From positions 186,001 to 250,000 of the forward strand of contig CAJUBP010000001.1 in the NCBI GenBank assembly GCA_910584585.1: a DNA stretch of 64,000 nt, read 5' to 3'. This document shows positions 1-8,727 of this stretch, piece by piece. How positions within the stretch are numbered: the stretch's first letter is position 1; every line of letters begins with the position of its first letter. The notes beneath the pieces are model-generated. The model saw nothing but the letters and a program-made list of their open reading frames with translations, ran no database searches and had not been told where the DNA came from. Position numbers and translations under genes: made by a program. Source of the DNA: an uncultured Lachnospiraceae bacterium (lineage in GTDB: Bacteria; Bacillota; Clostridia; Lachnospirales; Lachnospiraceae).

Positions 1-155
1 GCCTTCCGATTTTGCACCGCTCAGCCCTGCATGGGAGCTTTCCAATTTTGTATCGCTCAGCCCTGCATGGGAGTTTTCTGACTTTACACCGCCAATCCCC
101 GCTTGCAGTTCCTCCGATTTTGCATCGTCAATCCCCCTATGCAGTTTCCTTGGTT
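1..155 (-). repeat. 36-bp tandem repeat (12-residue coding repeat)
   Basis: About four copies of a 36-bp unit, each encoding a 12-residue motif of the form SHAGLSDTKLES. The last two copies share nearly identical stretches around GCCCTGCATGGGAG. The repeat continues beyond the window edge, so copy number is unknown. Confidence 0.8.
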
Positions 156-984
156 TTGCGTCACCATCTCCTATGTCTGTTCCTTCTTGCTTTGCTTTAC
201 TGCTCTCTGGATAGGAGTTCTTTTCTGAGGAATCTTTCATTCCCGCCAGGCTGTTTCCGCTTTCCGGTTTCAAGGCTTCCGCCCCTGCTCCTTCTGCATT
301 CTTTTCCGGCTGAATATGCCTGCTTTCCAGTTCTGAAACTTCTGCATCTGAACCTTCCGCATCTTTCTCTTCGAAAGCCGTAAGCTCTTCAAACCGCTGC
401 TCCTCTTCTTTTTTATGAATCATATATTCCTGCATGGGAAGATTTTTCTCATAATAGATATAATAGCCCTCCCGTTTCTGCAGATAGCCCTGGTCATAGA
501 TAAAGAAAACCTCTTCTCTCTCCAGCACGTCCAGCAGCATCAGAACCTTGTCCCTGCCGGAAAAATACTTCCGGTGGGCCGCTTCCACCGCCGGGGACAG
601 TTCCATGGCCTGTCCCGCTTTTCCCAGAAACCATCCCACAATCTCCCGATCCGGGAAATATTTCTTCTGCTCTCTCTCCAGATTTTTCCAAAAATTGTCG
701 TCCAAACAGATCTTGTCCCACTGAAACACGCCGGCGCCGCACTCCAGGGCCCCGTTGACAAAGGTATAGCGGATATCTTTTGCCATCTGGCTTTTACCCA
801 AAAACACCGCGGCACAGGATTCTTTTTTTTCCGCAACGGCATTCAGGTAAGTATACACATAATCTTCTATGTAAATTTTATGCCTTCCCCCGGGGCTTCC
901 CATCTGGCGGATATTCCTGGGCAGACTTATGTTTCCTTCTTTTTTCTCTTGCTGTAATCCGTCCTTGCAAACAATTTCTATCAT
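1..984 (-). CDS. Repeat-tailed hypothetical protein (3' end outside window)
   Basis: An open frame runs leftward from an ATG at 984 off the window edge with no stop, so only the N-terminal 328 codons are visible. The start is supported by AGAGGTGAAAGC just upstream. Residues 1-190 look like a compact domain; it contains segments such as FVNGALE and IVGWFLGKAG that resemble a degenerate MPN/JAB-like fold, but I see no JAMM metal motif, so that is a weak guess. From about residue 200 the chain becomes acidic and low-complexity, ending in 12-residue tandem repeats. Function not recognised. It lies downstream of recR in the same direction, about 160 bp away, and may share its transcript. Similar domain-plus-repeat architecture occurs in two other genes of this window. 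Confidence 0.75.
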   Translation of the reverse strand, partial: MIEIVCKDGLQQEKKEGNISLPRNIRQMGSPGGRHKIYIEDYVYTYLNAVAEKKESCAAVFLGKSQMAKDIRYTFVNGALECGAGVFQWDKICLDDNFWKNLEREQKKYFPDREIVGWFLGKAGQAMELSPAVEAAHRKYFSGRDKVLMLLDVLEREEVFFIYDQGYLQKREGYYIYYEKNLPMQEYMIHKKEEEQRFEELTAFEEKDAEGSDAEVSELESRHIQPEKNAEGAGAEALKPESGNSLAGMKDSSEKNSYPESSKAKQEGTDIGDGDAKPRKLHRGIDDAKSEELQAGIGGVKSENSHAGLSDTKLESSHAGLSGAKSEG

Positions 985-1144
985 GCTTTCACCTCTTTTT
1001 TCCACATGGTAGCACATAATGTCTGCAATTTTTGGAAATCCCTGTCATGCCGGAGAAAAATATTTCGACCGGATTCTGCATTTTCCGGTTCTTCTCTCCA
1101 AAATCCGGTACAGCATTAGACTAAGGCAACCACATTTTCCAGCC

Positions 1145-1741
1145 CTACAATTCCGTCCGTCCTTCCAGGGCCCGGTACAGCGTCATTTCATCAATATATT
1201 CCAAATCTCCGCCCACCGGAACTCCGCTGGCAATCCTGGTCACCTTGATTCCTGTGGGCTTAATCAGTTTGCTGATATACATGGCCGTAGTCTCTCCTTC
1301 CAGGCTGGAGTTGGTGGCAATAATCACCTCGTCCACATCTTCCTGAAGACGCTGCATCAGCTCTTTTAACCGAATGTCCCCGGGGCCGATGCCCAGCATG
1401 GGGGAAATGGCTCCGTGGAGCACATGATACACCCCCTCATATTTATTGGTCTTCTCATAAGCCGCCAAATCCCTGGTGTCTTCCACCACCATAATCGTCT
1501 TGTGATCCCGGTTTTCATTTCTGCAGATGGGACACTGTTCCCCATCGGTGAGGGTAAAACAGGTTCTGCAGTATTTCACCTTTTTCCTGGACTCTATAAT
1601 CGCAGTGGAAAGCTCCTCCACCTGTTCCACCGGCATGTTCAGAATATGAAAAGCAAGCCGCTGCGCCGACTTGCTTCCAATTCCAGGCAGAGAAGATAAC
1701 TCTTCGATCAGTTTACTTATCTGACTGCTGTAATAATCCAC
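1145..1741 (-). CDS. recR: Recombination protein RecR
   Basis: RecR works with RecF and RecO to load RecA on gapped DNA. The 198-residue length is standard. An N-terminal helix-hairpin-helix (LPGIGSKSAQR, residues 18-28) is followed by a zinc finger with Cys58, Cys61, Cys70 and Cys73, then a Toprim domain starting at MVVEDTRD (about residue 84). The start codon is GTG at 1741, preceded by AGGAGGAAATAAA; no better ATG exists. It is the last recognisable member of the pfkA-dnaX-ybaB-recR run, 82 bp after ybaB. The dnaX-ybaB-recR order is the standard Firmicute arrangement, so the assignment is secure. Confidence 0.97.
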   Translation of the reverse strand: MDYYSSQISKLIEELSSLPGIGSKSAQRLAFHILNMPVEQVEELSTAIIESRKKVKYCRTCFTLTDGEQCPICRNENRDHKTIMVVEDTRDLAAYEKTNKYEGVYHVLHGAISPMLGIGPGDIRLKELMQRLQEDVDEVIIATNSSLEGETTAMYISKLIKPTGIKVTRIASGVPVGGDLEYIDEMTLYRALEGRTEL

Positions 1742-1823
1742 TTTATTTCCTCCTGTTTAAAATGGGAATTCGCCTCCCACTCCAATCTGCGCGGATACTG
1801 GCACTGGGAACGCAGCCGCCCCT

Positions 1824-2177
1824 TTAAAATGGGAACCCGCCTCCCATTCCTCCAAGTCCTCCGGTAATCTTAGACATGGATTGCTGAGACGCCTCCTCGA
1901 TCTGGCGGAGAGCTTCGTTGGTGGCTGCCATAATCAAATCCTCCAGCATCTCAATGTCATCGGGATCTACCACTTCTTCCGCAAGCTTTACTTTGGTCAC
2001 TTCTTTCTTGCCGGTGATGGTTACTTCCACTGCTCCGCCGCCTGCGGTGGCTGTAATCTCCTTTTCCTCCAGTTCCTTGGTGGCTTCCTCCATCTGTTTC
2101 TGCATTTTCTGTGCCTGCTTCATCAGATTATTCATATTGCCGGGCATTCCTCCCGGAAATCCGCCGCGCTTTGCCAT
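1824..2177 (-). CDS. ybaB: YbaB/EbfC family nucleoid-associated protein
   Basis: A small (117 residue) DNA-binding protein of the YbaB/EbfC family, which forms dimers with a tweezer-like shape and binds the nucleoid. The sequence has the expected long helix with KQAQKMQKQMEE, the central beta sheet with GGGAVEVTITGKKEV, and a glycine-rich C-terminus ending GGLGGMGGGFPF. It sits 36 bp downstream of dnaX and 82 bp upstream of recR, the conserved neighbourhood of this family. The RBS AAAGGAGACAATT precedes the ATG. Confidence 0.96.
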   Translation of the reverse strand: MAKRGGFPGGMPGNMNNLMKQAQKMQKQMEEATKELEEKEITATAGGGAVEVTITGKKEVTKVKLAEEVVDPDDIEMLEDLIMAATNEALRQIEEASQQSMSKITGGLGGMGGGFPF

Positions 2178-2213
2178 AATTGTCTCCTTTCTATCCTGCT
2201 TTCTATTCTGCTG

Positions 2214-3797
2214 TTATTCTTCTTCATCTTCGATGGTTATTTCCATATTTATCATTTTCCCAAGATCCACATAAGAAGACTCAAAGGGCTGCCCGGTTTC
2301 GTTTAACTGGACTTTGATTTCCACTTCTTTGCCGGTTTTTTCCGCTATGGCCTCTTTCAGCTCTTGGATATGAGATTCGGAATTCACAAAGGCTTCCGCC
2401 ACCTCATCTTCCAGCACAATCAGGAGCTGGCTCTCACCTCCCAGGCTCAAACGCGCTGATTTCAGATAACTTTTCAGCCCTCCGGACAAATCCTCAATCA
2501 TGGAACGCCAGTTTTTCACAGCCTGCTGAACATCCTCCGGCACAGCTCTGGGCAGCTGCTTCTTTTGCTCCTGCTCTTCTGCGGCCTGCGGAGTCGGATA
2601 AGCCTGCGCCGGGACAGCTTCCTGGGCTGCCCTGGGGACAAATCCCTGTTCCATTCTTTCTTCCAACTGAGCAATCCGCTGAACCAGAGAGCCGTAATCC
2701 TGCTCCATCTGCGGCCTGCACAGCTTAATCAGCGCTATCTCTATCATGACGCGCTTCTGGGTCCCATACCGTATCTGATTGGACAGCTCTGAAAAAATCC
2801 GGATATAGCGCATGAACTCTTCCCCTTTGGCCATCTGCGCTTCTTCCTTCAGCAGCAAAAGGTTCTCACTGGAAATATCCAACACGTCTTCCATATTATC
2901 AGAACTCTGCAGTAAAAGCAAATTTCTCAGATACCAGGTAAAATCTGTGACAAACTGCCCCGGCTCCCGCCCCTGAATCATCAGCTCTTCCAGCAGGGAA
3001 ATGGCGCCTGCTGCGTCTTTTGTAATGATTTTTCTCAGCATCCTCGAAAAAACTTCCGTATCCGCAGCGCCCAACACCTCCAAAACACGATCATAAGTCA
3101 ATGTTTCTCCCAGATAGAACGCAATGCACTGATCCAGAAGGCTCAAAGCGTCACGCATGGAACCGTCCGCCGCCTTGGCAAGATACCGGATGGCCTTGGG
3201 TTCCACCTCCACCTGTTCCTTCTCCATCAGCTCTGTCAAACGCTCTGAAATAACGTCAATTGTAATTCTGCGGAAATCATACCTCTGACACCGGGAAAGT
3301 ATGGTGATGGGAATCTTATGGGCCTCCGTGGTAGCCAGAATAAAAATCACATAGGAAGGCGGCTCCTCTAAAGTTTTCAGCAATGCATTGAAGGCTCCTA
3401 TGGAAAGCATATGAACTTCGTCAATAATATAGACTTTATATCTGCCCTCTGTGGGAGAATAAGCCACTTCCTCACGGATTTCGCGGATATTATCCACACC
3501 GTTATTGGAAGCGGCGTCAATCTCAATCACATTCATGGAATTGCCTGCGGCAATGGCCCTGCAGGAAGCGCACTGGCCGCAGGGGCTTCCCTCCGCGGGA
3601 TTCTCGCAATTCACTGCCTTAGCAAAGATTTTGGCTATAGTGGTTTTGCCTGTCCCCCTGGTTCCGCAAAACAGATAGGCATGTCCGATCCGGCCTGCTT
3701 TAATCTGGTTTTTTAACGTTGTAACTATATGTTCCTGTCCCCGGACGTCTTCAAATCCCTGAGGGCGGAACTTACGGTATAACGCGGTGTACGACAT
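2214..3797 (-). CDS. dnaX: DNA polymerase III subunits gamma and tau
   Basis: DnaX is the motor of the clamp loader. Walker A GTRGTGKT lies at residues 45-52, a zinc module uses Cys64, Cys73, Cys76 and Cys79, Walker B IIDEVH lies at 124-129, and the sensor SRC motif (ILSRCQRYDF) follows. After about residue 360 comes a Gln/Glu/Ala-rich linker and a C-terminal domain, giving a 527-residue tau-like protein. The ATG at 3797 begins 2 bp after the pfkA stop (3800), so translation is probably coupled to pfkA. I did not see the slippery A-run with hairpin used by E. coli to make gamma, so only the long form is predicted. Confidence 0.97.
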   Translation of the reverse strand: MSYTALYRKFRPQGFEDVRGQEHIVTTLKNQIKAGRIGHAYLFCGTRGTGKTTIAKIFAKAVNCENPAEGSPCGQCASCRAIAAGNSMNVIEIDAASNNGVDNIREIREEVAYSPTEGRYKVYIIDEVHMLSIGAFNALLKTLEEPPSYVIFILATTEAHKIPITILSRCQRYDFRRITIDVISERLTELMEKEQVEVEPKAIRYLAKAADGSMRDALSLLDQCIAFYLGETLTYDRVLEVLGAADTEVFSRMLRKIITKDAAGAISLLEELMIQGREPGQFVTDFTWYLRNLLLLQSSDNMEDVLDISSENLLLLKEEAQMAKGEEFMRYIRIFSELSNQIRYGTQKRVMIEIALIKLCRPQMEQDYGSLVQRIAQLEERMEQGFVPRAAQEAVPAQAYPTPQAAEEQEQKKQLPRAVPEDVQQAVKNWRSMIEDLSGGLKSYLKSARLSLGGESQLLIVLEDEVAEAFVNSESHIQELKEAIAEKTGKEVEIKVQLNETGQPFESSYVDLGKMINMEITIEDEEE

Positions 3798-3799
3798 AT

Positions 3800-4873
3800 T
3801 TAATCACCGAAGCTGATACCAATTAATTTTGCTTCTTTGATAATCTTGGAATTTGGTTCCACCATCTTCAGCTTGCCGGCCACATCCTCCAAGGGCACTT
3901 TCTTTGTATTGCCATTGATCATGCCTACCATATAGCCGTAATCTTCCTTCAGAATCAGATTTGCCGCTGCCGCTCCCAATCTTGTGCAGAGCACACGGTC
4001 ATAGGGACAGGGGCTTCCGCCTCTCTGGGTATGGCCGGGAACAGTCACCCGCACTTCGCTTCCGATCTTCTCTTCAATCCGCGCTGCCACTTCATAAGAA
4101 ACAGAAGGATACTTTTTGTTTTTCATCTTTTCTTTCAAATCTTTCTTGGACAGCTTGGCGTCCTCTTTGGAAATGGCTCCCTCTGCAACCGCCAGAATGG
4201 TAAATCCCTTTCCTGCTTTATTTCTTCCCGCAATGGCGGATACCACTTTATTGATGTCATAAGGAATCTCCGGCAGAAGGATAATGTCAGCCCCGCCTGC
4301 AATTCCTGCGTACAGAGTCAGCCAGCCTACTTTATGGCCCATTACTTCCACAATAAACACGCGGTTATGAGAAGCCGCTGTGGTATGGATACAGTCAATG
4401 GCGTCTGTTGCGATATTAATTGCGCTCTGGAATCCAAAGGTGACATCCGTACCGTAAATATCATTGTCAATTGTCTTGGGAAGATGGATAATATTCAGGC
4501 CTTCCTCCCTGAGAAGATTGGCGGTTTTCTGGGTTCCGTTTCCTCCCAGAATTACCAGGCAGTCCAGGCGCAGCTTGTAATAGGTCTGCTTCATCGCCTC
4601 TACCTTATCCAGTCCTTTCTCGTCCGGCACCCGCATCAGCTTAAACGGCTGTCTGGATGTTCCCAGAATCGTGCCGCCCTTTGTAAGAATTCCGGAAAAA
4701 TCAGAACCGGTAAGCAGCCGGTAATTTCCGTATATCAATCCCTTATAACCTTCATAAAAGCCGTATACTTCCAAATCCTCTACATTCTTGCTTAATCCTT
4801 TTACCACGCCGCGCATTGCCGCGTTCAATGCCTGACAGTCGCCGCCGCTTGTGAGCATTCCAATTCTTTTCAT
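3800..4873 (-). CDS. pfkA: 6-phosphofructokinase
   Basis: Phosphorylates fructose 6-phosphate in glycolysis. From the chosen start (357 residues) the N-terminal nucleotide loop is MLTSGGDC (residues 6-13), the phosphoryl donor motif is GGNGT (110-114) and the catalytic motif is PKTIDND (132-138), with the sugar-phosphate site EVMGHKVGW further on. The open frame extends 17 codons upstream, but GGAGGAAACA sits directly before the ATG at 4873, so that start is preferred. The Gly in GGNGT is typical of ATP users while PKTIDND is the form seen in PPi-type and related enzymes, so donor preference is uncertain. First gene of the pfkA-dnaX-ybaB-recR run. Confidence 0.93.
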   Translation of the reverse strand: MKRIGMLTSGGDCQALNAAMRGVVKGLSKNVEDLEVYGFYEGYKGLIYGNYRLLTGSDFSGILTKGGTILGTSRQPFKLMRVPDEKGLDKVEAMKQTYYKLRLDCLVILGGNGTQKTANLLREEGLNIIHLPKTIDNDIYGTDVTFGFQSAINIATDAIDCIHTTAASHNRVFIVEVMGHKVGWLTLYAGIAGGADIILLPEIPYDINKVVSAIAGRNKAGKGFTILAVAEGAISKEDAKLSKKDLKEKMKNKKYPSVSYEVAARIEEKIGSEVRVTVPGHTQRGGSPCPYDRVLCTRLGAAAANLILKEDYGYMVGMINGNTKKVPLEDVAGKLKMVEPNSKIIKEAKLIGISFGD

Positions 4874-4928
4874 TGTTTCCTCCACATCCTTTACAATCAT
4901 CTGAGACTCTACGTTGTCTACCAAAAGT

Positions 4929-4957
4929 ATTATATCTCATAATTTTCCCCATCACAA
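4929..4957 (-). promoter_or_regulatory. Promoter of pfkA-dnaX operon
   Basis: On the minus strand TTGTGA (4952-4957) and TATAAT (4929-4934) are 17 bp apart and point at pfkA, whose start codon lies about 55 bp downstream. It is back to back with the tRNA-Ser promoter. Confidence 0.7.
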
Positions 4958-4977
4958 GATTTTTCTTCCGATTCTGG

Positions 4978-5005
4978 TTGCATTTCTGAAAAAATCTGTT
5001 ATAAT
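4978..5005 (+). promoter_or_regulatory. Promoter of tRNA-Ser
   Basis: TTGCAT at 4978-4983 and a perfect TATAAT at 5000-5005 with a 16-bp spacer. The tRNA 5' end begins 12 bp after the -10 box. Confidence 0.8.
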
Positions 5006-5016
5006 TGTATCGTCAT

Positions 5017-5105
5017 GGAGGAGTACCCAAGCGGCTGAAGGGTCTGGCTTCGAACACCAGTAGGTCGGTAGTCCCGGCGCGGGGGTTCAAATCCCCCCTC
5101 CTCCG
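5017..5105 (+). tRNA. tRNA-Ser (anticodon CGA)
   Basis: The acceptor stem GGAGGAG (5017-5023) pairs with CTCCTCC (5098-5104), followed by discriminator G5105. The D-arm stem CCC/GGG, an anticodon arm with loop TTCGAAC giving anticodon CGA (reads UCG), a long variable arm of class II type, and the T-arm GGGGGTTCAAATCCCCC are all present. The last anticodon stem pair is a C-A mismatch. The CCA end is not encoded. Serine is also supported by discriminator G and the long variable arm. Confidence 0.95.
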
Positions 5106-5287
5106 TTCTTTTTTCCACGCGAAAAAAATCCCTGCATTGCCGAATCCTGTGAATTTCTCACAATTTTCAATCAATAACAAAGATTTTTTTCAGAGCTGTT
5201 GAGAGTATGTTTCCCCTTTATCAAATACTCCTGAGACTTATTTTACCTCCGCCGTCTGCAGCCGTCCATGCACTTTGGGGAAAGTTT

Positions 5288-6193
5288 TCAAAGAATTTCC
5301 CATTTTTCTTTCAGAAACTTTTTTAACTGTTCACACTGCTTTTCATTGCCCAGGGCATAGAAGGCGCAGTATCCCCTCTGCAGAGCTTCTTTTGCCTGCT
5401 CTTCCTCTTTTAGTTCCAGCAAAGCCAGTCCCTTGTTGATAAAAAATCTTGGAAACAGGCAGAACCGGCTGTTTTCCTTGCTTATGGCAATTCCCTGATT
5501 GCACAGATCCACCGTTTCCTCATATTGTTTCTTATCCATGGACAGCCTGGAAAGCTGAAACAGAACCAGAAGATATTTCTGCGCTTTTTCCGCCCGATCC
5601 ATGATGTGGGTGTCCATATAAACTTTCAGACCCTGCAGTATCTCTGCGGCCTCATCTCTTTTCCCCAGTTTTCTGTAATTTCGGGCAATATGAATCAAAA
5701 TCATAATTTCATTATAGGTCAGCAGACCTTTTAAGACTTCTCTGATCCCGATTCCGTCCGGTTTGGTCATCCTAAGAGTTTCCTCCAGTTCCTGAATTCC
5801 CAGCGCCCAGTTTTCTTCTTCCCGCTGTTTTAACATAATTCTGGTAAAACGGCAATACTGGGAATTCAGAATATCTTCTTTGGCGATCGTATGTTCAAAT
5901 CTGTCCACAAGTTCTTCCAACCCCTCATATTCATAATTTGTAATCTTCTGAACAATCTGGCTGCAAAGTTCCGCCTGCTGCATTTCTTCTCTGCTGGAAT
6001 ACTGCAGAAAAACATCTCTGCAGCCAAGCCTCTGGGTAAACGCCTCTACCGTCTTCCGGTTGGGCGTCCGTATTCCATTTTCAATCTTGGATAAATTGCC
6101 TGCGGAACAGATTCCAAAGCACAGTTCTTCCTGGGAATACCCCCGTTCCACCCTCATATCGTGTATATAAGTTCCGATTTCATACACTGCCAT
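5288..6193 (-). CDS. XRE-family regulator with TPR-like C-terminus
   Basis: A 301-residue protein with an N-terminal helix-turn-helix (residues about 6-60; SQEELCFGICSAGNLSKIENG is the recognition region) followed by a helical region with TPR-like repeats through the rest. This is the architecture of the Rgg/PlcR/RNPP-like peptide-sensing regulators and of many orphan clostridial regulators. No peptide-pheromone gene is evident next to it; the divergent lipoprotein at 6349 is 155 bp away and could be its target. Assignment to the architecture is firm, the signal is unknown. Confidence 0.85.
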   Translation of the reverse strand: MAVYEIGTYIHDMRVERGYSQEELCFGICSAGNLSKIENGIRTPNRKTVEAFTQRLGCRDVFLQYSSREEMQQAELCSQIVQKITNYEYEGLEELVDRFEHTIAKEDILNSQYCRFTRIMLKQREEENWALGIQELEETLRMTKPDGIGIREVLKGLLTYNEIMILIHIARNYRKLGKRDEAAEILQGLKVYMDTHIMDRAEKAQKYLLVLFQLSRLSMDKKQYEETVDLCNQGIAISKENSRFCLFPRFFINKGLALLELKEEEQAKEALQRGYCAFYALGNEKQCEQLKKFLKEKWEIL

Positions 6194-6348
6194 TTCTTAT
6201 CACATCCCGGTCCCATTATAGAGTAATTTCGCGTTTCTGTCTGAAAAATGCTCAAATCTCCGATTAAATTCTCTTTTTCTTGCCTTTTGTTTTAATTGCC
6301 TATATAATAAGAATATATTCATAAATGCATCAAAGAAAGGATTTTCTC

Positions 6349-6987
6349 ATGAAAAAAACGTATTCCTTTTTATTCTTCATGTGTTTCTGCATTGCCTTTC
6401 TTCCCGGCTGCAGCGGACCGAAAAAGAACGCCGCTGACTCTATTAAGGCAATTTACGAACTGTATATACTGGGCGACACGGCGGGAATCACATCCCTTGG
6501 CATGACAGAGGAAGACATCAACGCCGCCAAGGAAACCTATGACGCTTCCCTGAAAGAAACCATCCGCACCAAATTTGCCGCCAGCGGACAGGAAATTGAT
6601 GAACAGAGCCTGGACGAACTCTGCGAGGCAAGGAAAACCGCCCTTGCCAAAATGAGCGCAACGGCTGAAGTGGTCTCAGAATCTGAGGGCAAAGCAACGG
6701 TGATGGTTCACACCACATATTTTGATGAATTAACTCTGGATGAAGACGCCTTTTATGCTGCCAGGGAAACGGCGCAGCAGAGCAATTTTCCCACAACAGA
6801 AGAACGGCAGGTTTTTCTGATGGACACTTATACCCAGAATCTGATTGAAGCTTACCGGAATGTTACGCCTTCGGAAAAGACCATGGATATCACCGTTGAG
6901 TGCGTCATTCAAAATAACACCTGGGTTCCAGCCAATATGTCTTCCTTTGGCGCCGATCTGGCCCTTGCCATAACCGGGCAGAAATGA
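6349..6987 (+). CDS. Putative lipoprotein (DUF5105-like)
   Basis: A 212-residue exported lipoprotein: positively charged start MKKTYSF, hydrophobic core and lipobox LPGC with the lipidated Cys at about residue 21. The mature part is helical and acidic at first, with a C-terminal strand region; from memory it resembles the DUF5105 lipoproteins, but I cannot confirm this. The frame is open 8 codons further upstream, but AGAAAGGATTTTCTC fits the ATG at 6349 better. Divergent to the XRE regulator. The end of the gene lies in a 25-bp direct repeat that recurs 68 bp downstream. Confidence 0.8.
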   Translation: MKKTYSFLFFMCFCIAFLPGCSGPKKNAADSIKAIYELYILGDTAGITSLGMTEEDINAAKETYDASLKETIRTKFAASGQEIDEQSLDELCEARKTALAKMSATAEVVSESEGKATVMVHTTYFDELTLDEDAFYAARETAQQSNFPTTEERQVFLMDTYTQNLIEAYRNVTPSEKTMDITVECVIQNNTWVPANMSSFGADLALAITGQK

Positions 6988-7059
6988 TTTGCCCCACCTT
7001 TGACGCCGTTTGCGTTGGCTGCGGGGGTATTCCCGCCATAACCGGGCAGAAATGATTTG
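6967..7059 (+). repeat. 25-bp direct repeat, two copies
   Basis: GCCATAACCGGGCAGAAATG followed by ATTTG occurs at 6967-6991, spanning the lipoprotein stop codon, and again at 7035-7059, 68 bp downstream. The intervening DNA is GC-rich and non-coding. This looks like a partial tandem duplication of the gene's 3' end. Confidence 0.85.
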
Positions 7060-7158
7060 GCCCACGGATACAGATTCAGAACAAATCGTTTTAGATGCAC
7101 GATGCATATTTTTTGCAGAACCCGAATAAGATGTAAAAACTTTTGTGGGAGCGCAAAA

Positions 7159-8727
7159 ATGTCTGAATTCCATCGGATGATTACGTATCTTTATTTATAT
7201 GAACACGGAACCAAACGCCATAACGTGGGATTTGCCAAAATTGAAAAACGAGGCGGTCAATGCCTCGTGGAAATACATATGAAAAACACCGGGCACACTT
7301 CTTCTTTGGCCCCGGTGTATTTCTATGCCACAAGCCGCGGAAAACACCCCGGCATTCTGCTGGGAACTATGGGGCTTCCCCGGGGCAGCGGAGATTTTAA
7401 GACCATTCTGAAAGGGGAGACTCTGGCGGACAGCAATTATTCTTTAGATGATATCAGGGGGATCTTTATTCCCCTTTCGGACGAAGTCATGTTCGTGAGC
7501 CAGTGGGACGACAGTGAATTTATCCGGAAAAACTTTGTGGAACCAGAGAGCGTTTCAGAAAAGCCGGATTCCCAGTCTGATGAAAGCGGCGCCGAAACCG
7601 GGGATTCCGGGCAGGCCAATGGAGCGGAAGCTTCTTCCAAAGCTCAGGGCAGCAGAACCAGCGCTTCTCTTCCAAAGCAAGCCAACGGAACAGCAACCCC
7701 ATCTCAAACACAGGGTAACCGGGCACACGCCGCCTCTCAAACACAGGCCAACAGAGCACAAGCCGCCTCTCAAACACAGACCGGCAGGGCAGCAGTTCCT
7801 TCTCAAACGCAAGCGAGCAGGGCAAAGGCCGCCTCTCAAATGCAGGCCAACAGGGCAAGAACTGCCTCTTTAACACAAGCCAGCAGAGCAGTAATTTCTT
7901 CTCAAATACAAGCGAACAAAGCAGATGTTTCTTCTCAAACGCAAAACAACAGAGCAGACGTTTCTTCTCAAACATTAAACAACAGAGCAGACGTTTCTTC
8001 TCAAACGCAAAATAACAGAGCGGAATTGTCTTCTCAAACGCAAGCCGGCAGCGCAGAAACTCCTTCTCCAGAACGGGCCAAAAAGACAGAAATTCCTTCT
8101 CAAACGCAAGCCAACAGCATGGAAATTTCCTCTCAAACGCCAAACGGCAGCACAGAAGCTTCTTCTCAGGATCAGGCCGACAGCGCGGAAATTCCCCCCT
8201 CGGAACAGAGCGAAGGAACAAAAGCTTCTTCTCAGAGTAACCCCGCCGTTTCAGCTTCACCGGATCTCCGCGCCGCAGAGGCCCTCCCCAACTTCAGAGA
8301 AAATTTCCAGCACAGAAACGGCATTCCCCTGCCATCCATTCCCAAACCGGAACCCCTGCCGGAAAATTGGAATCTGAAATGGGAATTTATCATGGAAAAT
8401 TATCCTGTGATGACCCCTTTTGCCGGGGATGAAAAGACGCTTTGTGTGCGGTGGGAATTAAAAGATCTGCGGCTGCTGCCCAGGCAGTACTGGTACCTGG
8501 GCAATAACAGTTTTCTCCTTCACGGCTTCTTCAACTACCGCTATCTGATTCTCGGCATCACAGAAAAAGCCGAAAAGAAACGCTGGTTTATCGGAATTCC
8601 CGGGGTTTACCAAAATCCTGAACGGGTGATGGCAACATTATTCGGATTCCCGGAATTCCGCAACGAGAAATCCGCGCCGGTCAACACCGGAGAATTCGGC
8701 TACTGGTATCGTTATCTGAACGAGTAG
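7159..8727 (+). CDS. Two-domain hypothetical protein with SQTQANRA-type repeats
   Basis: 522 residues from the ATG at 7159, which has GTGGGAG 7 bp upstream; the frame is open further upstream but without an RBS. Residues 1-130 form one conserved-looking domain (starting MITYLYLYEHGTKRHNVGF), residues about 155-360 consist of some 17 imperfect 11-residue repeats of the type SSQTQNNRADV, and the last 140 residues form a second domain rich in Trp and Tyr (ending GEFGYWYRYLNE). It resembles Lachnospiraceae proteins annotated as DUF6128, from memory only. No signal peptide or membrane span is visible. The 3' end overlaps the convergent acetyltransferase gene by 47 bp. Function unknown. Confidence 0.8.
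   Translation: MSEFHRMITYLYLYEHGTKRHNVGFAKIEKRGGQCLVEIHMKNTGHTSSLAPVYFYATSRGKHPGILLGTMGLPRGSGDFKTILKGETLADSNYSLDDIRGIFIPLSDEVMFVSQWDDSEFIRKNFVEPESVSEKPDSQSDESGAETGDSGQANGAEASSKAQGSRTSASLPKQANGTATPSQTQGNRAHAASQTQANRAQAASQTQTGRAAVPSQTQASRAKAASQMQANRARTASLTQASRAVISSQIQANKADVSSQTQNNRADVSSQTLNNRADVSSQTQNNRAELSSQTQAGSAETPSPERAKKTEIPSQTQANSMEISSQTPNGSTEASSQDQADSAEIPPSEQSEGTKASSQSNPAVSASPDLRAAEALPNFRENFQHRNGIPLPSIPKPEPLPENWNLKWEFIMENYPVMTPFAGDEKTLCVRWELKDLRLLPRQYWYLGNNSFLLHGFFNYRYLILGITEKAEKKRWFIGIPGVYQNPERVMATLFGFPEFRNEKSAPVNTGEFGYWYRYLNE
7620..8240 (+). repeat. 33-bp coding tandem repeat
   Basis: Roughly 17 degenerate 33-bp units, each encoding an 11-residue Ser/Gln/Asn/Ala-rich motif. The three units at about 7918-8015 are almost identical, suggesting recent expansion; flanking units are diverged. 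Confidence 0.85.

Noticed and set aside
415..957. 180-codon plus-strand frame near the left edge
   Set aside because: Antisense to the clear minus-strand gene, which has an RBS and coherent composition.
7520..8260. 246-codon minus-strand open frame across the repeat tract
   Set aside because: It is the antisense shadow of the 33-bp repeats of the plus-strand gene: Cys/Lys/Phe-rich, no RBS, no family.
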